A DNA stretch of 64,000 nt from Isoetes taiwanensis (Eukaryota > Streptophyta > Lycopodiopsida > Isoetales > Isoetaceae), in assembly GCA_021234155.1 (NCBI GenBank), contig JAJEKV010000039.1, positions 3,952,745 to 4,016,744 of the forward strand, read 5' to 3'. Below the pieces are notes generated by a model that saw only the letters and a list, made by a program, of their open reading frames with translations, searched no databases and was not told the DNA's origin. This document shows, piece after piece, positions 29,071 through 38,089 of this stretch. The position numbers and the translations under genes are program-made. Numbering within the stretch: the stretch's first letter is position 1; each line of letters begins with the position of its first letter.

Positions 29071-30672
29071 ATGGCAAAAAATGGCAATAATGAAGAACCT
29101 AATGCTCCAAATGAATGGTACGCGGAACTGAAGGCACATGGGTACAATCTATTGGGACGACCAGCTCCTAATCAAGCTGTACAAACGGTGCTGGCATGCA
29201 TACTCAGTCCTGAGCTGCATCAATACATCATAAAAAAGGAAGTTAATGTTCCTAACAGTGACCATTCTGCCATTATTCATATGGGTATGAGTAATTTCCT
29301 TATAATGGTTGCTGGTTTTACAAAGTGCAACTACAGTATTGAGGCATGCAAAAGCTTTATAGACGACAGATATAATAGGCTACCTATTGCACAGTATAGG
29401 GCCACTGAAAGAGAGGCCGCCAACCTAAGGACTTTTGTTAAATGTCTCACTGCACTCGAAAGGGCTAACGGGGTCAAGTTTACCTTTCCATCCAGCAGCA
29501 ACAAGAAAGTTCGCAGTAAGCCACCTGCTGTACAGACCACTATTGTACCAAACAATTTGAGCAGCAACTGTTTATTCAGTGTCAACATGCTACCTGAGGA
29601 ATATAGAAGTGCCTTTGCAGTCAACAATGGGAATGAAAACCTGGAAAAGTCTGACAAAAGTGAGGATGAAGTTGAAAGACCTCCAATTGCTATGCTAAAC
29701 CTCTTTAACTGCGGAAGCTTCCCTATTATGTCACAAAGGGAAGTTGAATCACATGGCGAGCAATTTAAACAGGCCTTATGGAAAAGCAAAAACTTAGGTG
29801 TTCTGGCACCTATAAGTATGGAGGCCTGGAAAAAGTTGGCTAATATTTCTGATGAAGAGGTTAAGCTTGCTTTCGAGGACGCTAACAATTGTATCAGAAA
29901 AGTGGACAAGCTGGAGGTAATATTACCCTTCCCTGCTAAATGTTTTGGATTGGAATGCAGCAACAGCATGGCCATAAGCATCGGACAGAAGGGACATCAG
30001 GCTAGAATTGATGAAAGAAGACATGATTTTTACATCAAAAAAATGTGGAGGACATTATGCCCCTTTATTAAATGCACTTGTGGAAAAGTAGCTAAGGAGA
30101 ATGGAGATTGTCCTGACACCATAATATGGTTTGACCATGCTGTCTGGTTTCTCATGAACAACCTGGAGAAGGCATGGCCTAGGCTGCCTACTATGGTCAG
30201 GTTTGGTTTTTTCTGCTCACTTTTATCTACTATGCCTCTGCAGAAAGCTGTTATTGCTTTACTGGGATATCTCAGGGTCAGAGACACAATGATCCATATG
30301 GCAGTGAAATATTCAGAGGACCCCAATGCAGATCTAAATATGGAATTTGGCAATACCAAACTCACTGATATTCTGGAAAAGACCATTAAGCCACTCAAAT
30401 TTCTCATTGGAAAGCAACAGGAAACAAACAGCCCTGGGCAGACTTCTAACAGCAGGAAGCGGAGTAGTGAACCTGACAGCCCAAGTTGCTCCATTATCAT
30501 GCCACCCCGCTTATACAAAATGCCTGAATCTGGAAGCAACAGGAAGTCAAACAGCTGTAGCAATGAGGTTATACAAATTGATGACTCAAGTCAAGGTGAC
30601 AGGTCGGTTACAAAAGCAAGTGTATCTGCAAGCAGATCATATGACATCGAGAATCCGGATTTCGACATATAA
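29071..30672 (+). CDS. Core ORF1, 533-aa protein of unknown function
   Basis: Intact 533-codon frame, the first large ORF after R1, in the same direction as the RT and ending 187 bases before it. I do not recognise a family. What is visible: a mostly helical, hydrophobic-rich first 400 residues. A small Cys cluster (FIKCTCGKVAKENGDC, residues about 330-346) lies in the middle. The C-terminal 100 residues are Ser/Asn-rich with a basic SRKRSS patch (about residue 463), a likely nuclear localisation signal, and an acidic end (DIENPDFDI). No protease, RNase H, integrase, tyrosine recombinase or GIY-YIG signature is seen. By position it could be a Gag-like or nucleic-acid-binding ORF1 protein; that is inference only. 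Confidence 0.85.
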   Translation: MAKNGNNEEPNAPNEWYAELKAHGYNLLGRPAPNQAVQTVLACILSPELHQYIIKKEVNVPNSDHSAIIHMGMSNFLIMVAGFTKCNYSIEACKSFIDDRYNRLPIAQYRATEREAANLRTFVKCLTALERANGVKFTFPSSSNKKVRSKPPAVQTTIVPNNLSSNCLFSVNMLPEEYRSAFAVNNGNENLEKSDKSEDEVERPPIAMLNLFNCGSFPIMSQREVESHGEQFKQALWKSKNLGVLAPISMEAWKKLANISDEEVKLAFEDANNCIRKVDKLEVILPFPAKCFGLECSNSMAISIGQKGHQARIDERRHDFYIKKMWRTLCPFIKCTCGKVAKENGDCPDTIIWFDHAVWFLMNNLEKAWPRLPTMVRFGFFCSLLSTMPLQKAVIALLGYLRVRDTMIHMAVKYSEDPNADLNMEFGNTKLTDILEKTIKPLKFLIGKQQETNSPGQTSNSRKRSSEPDSPSCSIIMPPRLYKMPESGSNRKSNSCSNEVIQIDDSSQGDRSVTKASVSASRSYDIENPDFDI

Positions 30673-30859
30673 GCTTTTTCAAGGTATGAACATGAAACCA
30701 TTTTAATGAAAAGCACTTTCTTTATGTAAATCCACAATTATTTGGTTGTTAGGTTGCATACGTAATCTTGTTGTGTAATACTCATTAGGATTGAAGTATA
30801 AATTACTGATAACGAGAAAGGGGGAAAGGGAATTCTCCTAAGACATACATTGTGTTTCA

Positions 30860-33019
30860 ATGCCTGAAATGGCATTACATTTGGAAATTGATCATCTTGA
30901 TCACTTTATACGAAATACATTACAGATAAAGAGCAGAATCCTGGTTCTAAATGAGGAGGGAAACTGGAGGCTTACCCTGTCCAAAGAAAAGAATAAAAAG
31001 AAATTCATACACTTTTGCTACTTCTCTAAGCTGGTCAGCAGACTAAAAATCAGTGAATTTTTTAAGAAGCAACTACAAGAAAGCTTTGGTGAGAAGGGTC
31101 TACTCCTGTATGAAAGCTCCACCTTTGGATGGAAATACATTAACAACATGAAAAGCATGTTTTATAGACCCAAATCAGTTTTTGCAAAATCTGGAGAGCT
31201 ATGTTGCCCATGTAATAACCCCACTCTGGCAAGCTTTATGGACCATGACATTGGACATGTCAGGACAACAAATCTTGACATCGTACATAATGAAACTCTG
31301 AGGAAATGTTTTGCTATGGGACTGAACCACATTCCTGACCAACCATTCACATTACAGCAGTTCAAAAGGGAAATGAAGCTCACTATTGGGCAATTCTTCA
31401 GGGTGCACAGATTTTCATTTAGGGATGAGGAATCACCCCTGATTGAAAAATGCAAGGAGGGGATATTTAAGGAAGCTAAACGAGAAGCTATCAATCTTGT
31501 CAATGTTAACATTGACAACAAATGCAAATTTTTATTACGAGATGATGAAGTACTAAAAAATATAGAATGGCTCAAGGAACACTTCTATATATCTGGTGTA
31601 GACAAAGCAGCCAACAATGCATCCTTTATATGCCCTGTGCACATTAGAAAGGAGGCCTATAAGAGGCTTGGCAGCCATGATTTTGAAAAGTCTGAGGCCA
31701 ATGTCAAGAATGTGACCAAGAAAATTGAGAATGAAATAATTGCACTGATTGGGGAAGGCAATTGTAGCTTTACTGAGCTTCCCTATTTGTTGGGCATCTA
31801 TAAGGCCCACAAGAGGGAATATAGATGGATTACAAACGCACATAATACTATCTTCTCTGGAATAGCTTCACTAGTGGCAGCTGGCCTGAATACTATACTA
31901 GAGATATGGCCAAGAATATGCCAAGAGAAATGTGCAATGTTCAACCTCTTCAGTCAACACAAAATCAAGGCTTCATGGGTAATAAATTCAATTTATGATT
32001 TGGTTTGCAATTTGCCTAAGCAAATAGATGAACTATTTGTATGTGACATCACCAAATGTTTTGAAAATATACCACTAAACGGTGAACAAGGCATTGGATC
32101 TATTATGCAGGAAGTCTGCAGACTTGCATGGAAAAGCCAATTGAATGTTAACAGAAAGTATAAGATGTGGTACAGTCTGGGTAGTAATGGTATGATTGAG
32201 GTTAAATGGAAGAACAGTGATCCAAAAGGACAGAAATGGAGATTAATGGGACAGGATCAGTTTGTTAAAATTAACGTTTGGCTGTTGAACAATTGCTTAT
32301 TAAACATGGGTGAAGGAATATGGAAGCAATGCAGGGGTATTCCAATGGGTTTCCCGTGTAGTCCTGCCTGGTGCAATTTATATCTCGCGATGTTTGAGCT
32401 AAAGTTCATACTTAGACTGGCTAGAAATGGCAAAATGATAGAGGCAGCATCTTTCAGTAACACTCATAGGTACATTGATGACCTAATTGGCATCAACAGC
32501 TATCATATAAGAACATATTTAGGTCTGAACAATGATGGCGGGCAAGGTGAGATGATATATGATTTGAACATACTAAAAATTAAAGATGAAACTGAATATT
32601 GGCCATTGGACCAGCATACAAAGATAGGCAAAAAAGTCCACTTTCTTAATATGACTATTGAGGTGTGCAATCGTTTTCAAGGGAGGTACTGTACATATAG
32701 ATTTGATAAAAGGGACAATCTGCCCTTCGAAGCAACCAAGTTTATACATTCATGTGGATGCAGACCTTACATCATGGCATGCAATGTGATTATGTCACAA
32801 ATCATGCCATATCTATATGTACATAGTAATCCTCTACTTGCTGCCGAAGATCTGTTTAAACTTATCAACACCTTTATCAGCAAAGGCTTCGACAAGAAGG
32901 ACGTCTGGAGATCAGTTAACAAAGTCTGCAAGGATATGAACTTTCCTGGATTGCAATATGATACCAGTACATTGAGAAACGAGCTTAAAGAATATAGGTA
33001 CTTCTGCCTCCCAAGATGA
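30860..33019 (+). CDS. Reverse transcriptase of the Penelope-related branch, 719 aa
   Basis: Intact 719-codon frame. RT palm motifs appear in order. SGVDKAANNASFICPVH (about 247-263) corresponds to the DK-(A/G) motif of Penelope-type RTs. LPYLLGIYKAHK (about 304-315) matches the family's Y-LPK-HK block. Motif A is CDITKCFENIPL, with its Asp near residue 396. Motif B is GIPMGFPCSPAWCNLY (about 492). Motif C is RYIDDL, with the Asp pair at about 540-541. Then come VHFLNMTIEV (motif D/E region) and FDKRDNLPFE. All three catalytic aspartates are present. The C-terminus ends at YFCLPR without a GIY-YIG endonuclease, and none is seen elsewhere in the element. The protein would copy element RNA; how it is primed is unknown. 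RT identity is secure; placement near PLEs rests on motif resemblance. Confidence 0.92.
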   Translation: MPEMALHLEIDHLDHFIRNTLQIKSRILVLNEEGNWRLTLSKEKNKKKFIHFCYFSKLVSRLKISEFFKKQLQESFGEKGLLLYESSTFGWKYINNMKSMFYRPKSVFAKSGELCCPCNNPTLASFMDHDIGHVRTTNLDIVHNETLRKCFAMGLNHIPDQPFTLQQFKREMKLTIGQFFRVHRFSFRDEESPLIEKCKEGIFKEAKREAINLVNVNIDNKCKFLLRDDEVLKNIEWLKEHFYISGVDKAANNASFICPVHIRKEAYKRLGSHDFEKSEANVKNVTKKIENEIIALIGEGNCSFTELPYLLGIYKAHKREYRWITNAHNTIFSGIASLVAAGLNTILEIWPRICQEKCAMFNLFSQHKIKASWVINSIYDLVCNLPKQIDELFVCDITKCFENIPLNGEQGIGSIMQEVCRLAWKSQLNVNRKYKMWYSLGSNGMIEVKWKNSDPKGQKWRLMGQDQFVKINVWLLNNCLLNMGEGIWKQCRGIPMGFPCSPAWCNLYLAMFELKFILRLARNGKMIEAASFSNTHRYIDDLIGINSYHIRTYLGLNNDGGQGEMIYDLNILKIKDETEYWPLDQHTKIGKKVHFLNMTIEVCNRFQGRYCTYRFDKRDNLPFEATKFIHSCGCRPYIMACNVIMSQIMPYLYVHSNPLLAAEDLFKLINTFISKGFDKKDVWRSVNKVCKDMNFPGLQYDTSTLRNELKEYRYFCLPR

Positions 33020-33068
33020 ATTCTGAAATTTAATGATGTTTTCTTACTTTAGAACAGTAAAGAAAATA

Positions 33069-33149
33069 GGAGGTGTAGAGGGTCCCTATGTGTATAGGGG
33101 TCCCTCTGCACCCCTATATGCTGAAAACATGGGACCCTCCCCACCTTCC
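33069..33149 (+). promoter_or_regulatory. Long 3' hairpin after the RT gene
   Basis: Fifty bases after the RT stop, aggtgtagagggtccc (33071-33086) pairs with gggaccctccccacct (33131-33146) with two mismatches, extending the stem to about 19 positions. Inside it, tataggggt (33093-33101) pairs perfectly with acccctata (33110-33118). The fold sits between the RT gene and R2 and is not part of either repeat. It could be an RNA signal for RT binding, 3' end formation or stability. Function is inferred from position only. Confidence 0.6.
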
Positions 33150-33178
33150 GGTAGGAGGTAGGTTAAAATATATATATT
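33150..33178. repeat. Short TA tract at the core/R2 junction
   Basis: The sequence taaaatatatatattc precedes R2 and mirrors the tatatattc near the start of R1. R1 itself ends in tgtatatat. Every repeat end in the element is therefore flanked by at least a few TA units. Confidence 0.6.
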
Positions 33179-35693
33179 CTCAGTTCTTGAAACAATTTCC
33201 TGGTTTAGCTTTAATTCATTTTAGAAAGAGTAAGAGAAATATGCATGAATAAACATGCATTACTTTATCCATCTAACACCCTGGCAGTGACTTGGAAGGG
33301 TGGCCCAGAAATGTATTGATGACAATGCTTCAATAAGAAGCATGAAGGTGGTATAGGGGTCTTCCTCCTTGGTCATTATCCATTACTAACAAAAGGAATT
33401 TATCACCTAAGGTAAATAAGGTCCAGCAGGGGCACAAGTCTAACACACTTATTGCATTTTTTAACATTAACACTTGTCCTTTGTAACATAAAATAGGGCT
33501 CGTAATACAGAAATTTCCTACTTAGGTATACCTAAAGGACTAGTTAGACCAGTAAGAGCTGGCATGCTTCAAGTGTGCGAGGAGTTTAAATGGTCTTAGT
33601 TGACTATAATAGGGAATATTGCCTTTTACTACAAGATCTCAACGGCATACCTTAGGTTTATAGAGTAGCTTTAACCTTTTTTAATATTGTCTAATTTTCA
33701 TATTAAAAAAGAGGGCGTACGTATACGGAATGGATAAGACATACTAAGTATAATATCATTGGGAATGTGACTTGAACGAGTATGCTAGACTAAAATTTAG
33801 GGTTCGTAGCTGAGAACAGCGATGGAGCACTCCGGCATAGACAGGTTTATGAGAAAGCCCTTTAAATTTAGAATGATGACACGCCTCCATATTATGCTGA
33901 GAGTAGTGAACAAGGACATACTAAAGCATGTGGTGCGGATTCTTTCCTTCATGTTGTTCGTGTTTAGAGCTGGAAACAATAGGGCAGGTACGTCCTCTTC
34001 TGATTTTATGAAAGTAATGACTGGCAATAGTATCAGGGTTAAGAAACTAGACAAGACAGGGCGGGAGAATGCTTATAAGTTGGAATTTAAGGTTGATAAT
34101 TTGATTGTAATTTGCCTTCGAGCTATTGTGGGGAACGAGCTCTGTTTTGGCGCCATGACAAGGCCTGAAGGATCATCAAATATCAAACCAACAAAGGCTG
34201 ATATTATTGCTATGCTGAAAGAAAAGGGGATTGATTGCAAGAATGATGGTGTCACTATGAAGAAAGCTGTGCTGGAAGAAATAGCCAGAAAGGCAGGGAT
34301 TGATATTTCTACCAGGAGATCTAATCCGGGTAAACGAGCTGGATCAAGCATTGAAGCTTGTTTAGCAACTGTGACACGGAAATTGGACAAACCTGCTAAT
34401 ATGGTAGCTGGTAGCAGCGTCAACATTGCTGAGGAAGGGGATGATTTCTTTGACGAGGAGTCTATGCCACTAAATCAGGTTTTATTTTATGATCTGGGGT
34501 ATTGTATGTCTTAGTTAGTATAAGATCTGCAAAATTTTAAAAAAAAAGGGGGGTTCTTAACTGAGTGGTAACATGAAACGAATGTAGATGGCTGCATGCA
34601 CTTCTAACATGTTCTACTGTAGCACGAATTCCAGAAAGAATAACCGGTTTATTACGAAAACAGGGAAGTATTCTACCAGTAGCAGGTTGCATAATTTTAA
34701 TGCTAGCAAGTTTACGTTATTATGTTAAGGTTGAAGGGCGTTAAGCCAGTGGAACCTATTGCTTACCTGCTAATCCCTGCATGCTTACCCATTTCTTGGC
34801 TAATGCTTGTCTGGTTGGATTGCAGGTAACCAGGTTCTACTCTACCTACTCTAATGTTTTTGGAAGCATGAAGCATTCAAGGGAATGTATTAGCAGCAAA
34901 GAGAAATGGTTCAATCAAGTTATCTGTAAGAAAAAAGATGCTAAGTGTGAGGAACAAAAAATCATGTTTAAGTTATACAGGTTATATCTCTACCATGATT
35001 TTGAGTGTTGCAAATGCGAAATCGGACAAAGGGCTAAGGAAATTGAGCAGGAATTTCTAGATAGTTTGGCAGAAGATACTTAAACTCTGACTTTAGCATC
35101 AAAAAACATAATGTATGCCTTTTTGTGAAGACGGTCAAGTATGATGACATATAGTAACTGCTGTAGAAGTTTGGTTAACCTCCTTTACAAAAAATACAAA
35201 AAAATGGAAAAAGATTTTTGAAAAATTAGTGCTGTACTGATATTTACTTCCTTTACTGCATTAGTCATGTTTTTTTAAAATGCTCTAGTCGAGATCTCAT
35301 AGATGGACTTTGGTTGTATGAGAAATGTTTCTACTTTTTCCTAAAACTGAACTGTATAAATCAGAGGTGGTATTATGCTTGGTCAAGGATAAAACAATAA
35401 AAATAGATGTAAAATAGGCATCATAAAGCTGGTAAAACATTTGATGATATAAGTTTTTTTTGAGGCGTGTCCTAATAATAGAGAAAGGAATTTGTAACTA
35501 AAGCAGAACATTTTCCTTGTGCAGGCATTAGAATATGGATTTAAGATTTGAATAAGAATATAATCTTCATGTTTGAAAACTATATGTATAGTGTTCCCCA
35601 ATTGTTTATCTCCTCGCTACATGGGGAGCTGATAAGTCTTGACATGCCGGGATGTCCTGGCATGGCTGGATGTCTGGACCATATGGTCTAGGC

Positions 35694-35702
<9 letters not shown>
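33179..35702 (+). repeat. R2, right 2.5-kb direct repeat
   Basis: Second copy of the terminal repeat, near-identical to R1 and with the coding frame intact. Its last 60 bases, like those of R1, hold small inverted repeats: catgcc...ggcatg and the perfect 12-base palindrome gaccatatggtc. They stand just before the terminal (TA)n. Confidence 0.95.
33822..35083 (+). CDS. Repeat-encoded two-exon gene: SAP-like, Cys-rich protein, 304 aa predicted
   Basis: Exon 1 is 33822-34478 (219 codons) and exon 2 is 34826-35083 (85 codons plus stop). Donor AATCAG|GTTTTA and acceptor TTGCAG|GTAACC are both phase 0; without splicing, exon 1 runs to a stop at 34514. Residues about 125-163 (TKADIIAMLKEKGIDC...MKKAVLEEIARKAG) have the helix-loop-helix look of a SAP DNA-binding motif. 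A basic stretch follows (STRRSNPGKRAG). Exon 2 holds several cysteines (ECIS, VICKKKDAKCEEQ, FECCKCEIGQ), a possible metal-binding end. The N-terminus is basic. It may bind element DNA or regulate transcription from the repeat; that is inference. An intact gene inside a terminal repeat suggests it is needed by the element. Confidence 0.7.

Positions 35703-35735
<33 letters not shown>
35697..35735. repeat. (TA)n microsatellite, right border of the PLE-like element
   Basis: About 38 bases of TA directly after ggcctg of R2. On its right it abuts the 3' end of a minus-strand LINE (35736 onward). Confidence 0.95.
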
Positions 35736-35739
<4 letters not shown>

Positions 35740-37170
35740 AAGAACTGTGTCATCAATATATTAAAAGAATGGTAATGTTACAAAGTAAGTGAGGAGGAAG
35801 GAGAACTGCCCCAAAGAGACAGTGATACCTCGACACTCCACAACAAACTCACAGAAAAACTGCAACTTTACTGCTGTACAAACCGACCATCACCATCTAC
35901 AACACCCAAGAAGTCCCGCCAAATGACAAACTTCCGCTCTACTACTCCCGGGAACACCAGAAAGCTTTGAAATAGCTTGTACCTGAGTCGAGGAATCAGA
36001 GAGGCTGCAGGCTGCTGAATCCCCTGAATGATCCACAACCGCCGCCGCTTCGAAATCAGCCACACCAACCAAGCCATGCACAGATGCAAGGCTTGCTGCC
36101 GCAAGAGCGGCCAAGCACCAGGATACACATGAAGTAGCAACTGCTGGCTAGTCAATCTCACCTAAAACAGAGCCCTAACCCAATCCCAGGCAGCCTGCAA
36201 GTGAGGGCATAAAACTAGACAATGCTCCACAGTCTCACGATGAAGGCCACAACAAGGGAGAGGGTTCACACCCGCCTAAACCGACTCACAAGGGCATTCA
36301 CCTTGATACAAAGATTGCACCACCGCCCGCCACGTAGCACCCTAACCTTCGGTGGGGAAGTGAGCTCCATGTCCACGCCCAAACCGAAGCGCCATCGAGA
36401 ACCCGGAAGCCGCAGAGACCACTTGCCCGAAGGGGGCGGTGTGTCATGAATAGCCAAAGACCCTAAGAAGAAGACCGCACAAAGCAAGAAGACACAACAT
36501 CCGGATGAACCTTCCAAACCTGCACCACCACATCATCCTGAGGGACTATAGGTATGTGTAGCGGAATACTCCCCGCCACGTGTTCCCGTGATAGCCCTGG
36601 CCACGCCTCAAAGAAAAGCGAAGCTCGAAAGAACTCCCACGGCTAGCTGACCACCCCAATACCAATCCTCCAAGGTGAGCACAAAGACAACTTCGCCTCC
36701 AACGGGCTCAAGTCCCGAAAGCATGCACAGTGGCAGCCAAGGGCAAGTGCGCAGGGGGTAGACGAACCCACAAGAAATGAGAAGAGTGGTGATAAACTGA
36801 GGCATAATCTAGCTGGAAGAGCACACGCACATGATCCTAAGCCCGCAACACTCCTGTGAGAAAAGGGGATGCATGTGGGAAAGGTCGGAGACCATACAAC
36901 AGTGCCCAGGGCAACTCCACATGCACAGACGGCTTCCCAAACGCCACACAATGGCGAAGAGACTGCAACAACAGCGCTGCACCAGGAGAAGATGCTCCAT
37001 CCTGCAGAATGCTCCAAACAAACTTGGAGACCAACACCTTACTATGCAGCGCCAAATCCAGAATGGCCAAGCCCCCATCCTCCCGGGGGCGGAGACACTT
37101 CCACCAAGCCACTTTAACAACCGCCCCTTCATCATCCCATCTCCAACATCTATATTGGTTGAAGGGCATT
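35736..37170 (-). mobile_element. L1-type LINE fragment D (3' part: RT C-terminus to zf-RVT region)
   Basis: The minus-strand frame 36837-37169 contains VAWWKCLRPREDGGLAILDL and SKVLVSKFVW. This is the conserved block after the RT domain of plant L1 LINEs (V-W---C-PK-EGGLG--D---N-ALL-K-LW). Further 3', frame 35868-36161 gives LHLCMAWLVWLISKRRRLWI, the end of the zinc-binding region (W--W--RN-). Frame breaks separate the blocks, and no endonuclease or RT core remains. The 3' end joins the (TA)n at 35697-35735 instead of a poly(A). Confidence 0.8.
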
Positions 37171-37479
37171 GGTGATGGCGCCTATGGTTTCAACCCCATT
37201 TGTTTGCACATATTTTGATTCCCATGTCATGATCTAAGTGATTTTGGGCTCATTGAAAAGCGAAAAATTGCCTAACAGCTCCGGTCTTTATTGACGGTTT
37301 TGAGCTTTAGCTGCTATCTTCTTTTCGCCATAACTCCTGTATTTAGTGGCACTTTTAGCCGTGTTTGGGCTCTTTGAAAAGTTCGTGGAGTGCTCTTTTC
37401 AGAGATGCTTAAATTTATCAGAAGTTTCTCTTTTGTGGGGGGCTGTTAAGCTCTAAAATCTCGGCCCCTTTTAGTAGAG
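37171..37479. other. Unassigned spacer
   Basis: No gene seen. The phrases about gctttgaaaag and ctcttttcg repeat loosely at 37250-37400. Confidence 0.4.
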
Positions 37480-38070
37480 ATGGCAAAAGCAACTCCTAGT
37501 CCTTTCAAGCGCTCCTCTGGTAATCCGAATGAAGTACAGAGCATTGGTGGAAGGCAATATGCTCTAGATTCTCCAAAGATTAGTGTTTAAGATGCCCACA
37601 AACTGGCTCATGAAGGTGCCCCTTCTTCTCTTAAGAGTTTGGTATCATCAGTAGCAGTTGGATCTAAGGGTCAGGAGAGGCAGCCCTCTCTGCATTTCAA
37701 TCTACTGGTGTTGCCTCATGCTGCTGTTTCTTCCAGTGGCATATGTGTATCTAGCTCAATTGAGGTAGCAGCTTCAAGTCTCTCCTCTTCTCAGCTTGTT
37801 GTTCCAACTTGTGACTCTATATCTCATGATACTAGAGGCAGTGTTGGGCAAGTAACTCTAGAAAGCTCTTCTGGAAAATTGGTACTTGCAAGGGCACCTC
37901 CAACACATGTTGGGAGTCCCTCACATGAAGGAGGCCCTTTTAGACAAAAAAAACATTCAACACATGTTGGAGGTTCCTCAAGGCAGAAGGAGTATCTCCC
38001 TCTTTCCTTGAGCAAGCCGGGGATACCTTCTTCCGCCGCATGTCTCGACCTTTACATGTTGGAGGTCTGA
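37480..38070 (+). pseudogene. Degenerate ORF with one in-frame stop, unknown
   Basis: An ATG at 37480 opens a frame that meets TAA at 37588 and then stays open in the same frame to 38070 (about 195 codons in all). The start (MAKATPSPFKRSSG) is basic. The body is Ser/Val-rich with an internal repeat (THVG-PSHEGGPFRQKK, then THVGGSSRQKE). It may be the remains of a retroelement ORF1. No family was recognised. Confidence 0.35.
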
Positions 38071-38089
38071 TACAGTGGCAAGGGTTACA

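Larger units (their letters stand above)
26318..35702 (+). mobile_element. Composite retroelement with 2.5-kb coding terminal repeats and PLE-like RT
   Basis: The architecture is (TA)n, repeat R1 (26318-28834), a core of about 4.34 kb with two long intact ORFs in the same direction, repeat R2 (33179-35702), then (TA)n. R1 and R2 are near-identical outside one indel-rich patch, which suggests a young insertion. The ends are not TG...CA and no target duplication other than TA repeats is visible, so this is not a classical LTR retrotransposon. The RT motif set points to the Penelope-related branch, whose elements often carry long direct repeats. What is unusual is that a spliced protein-coding gene lies inside each repeat. 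The element could be one unit with LTR-like repeats, or one full unit (R plus core) followed by the 5' part of a second. Confidence 0.85.

Noticed and set aside
29331-30563. Long minus-strand ORFs (216 and 177 codons) opposite the 533-aa gene
   Set aside because: Antisense shadows of an intact plus-strand gene; no family signature.
26318-35702. Classical LTR retrotransposon (Ty1/Ty3 type) interpretation of the 2.5-kb repeats
   Set aside because: No TG...CA ends, primer-binding site, protease, RNase H or integrase, and the RT motifs are of the Penelope-related kind.
26318-35702. Hammerhead ribozyme, often present in Penelope-type repeats
   Set aside because: I found no CTGATGA...GAAA core outside coding sequence in either repeat or at the junctions.
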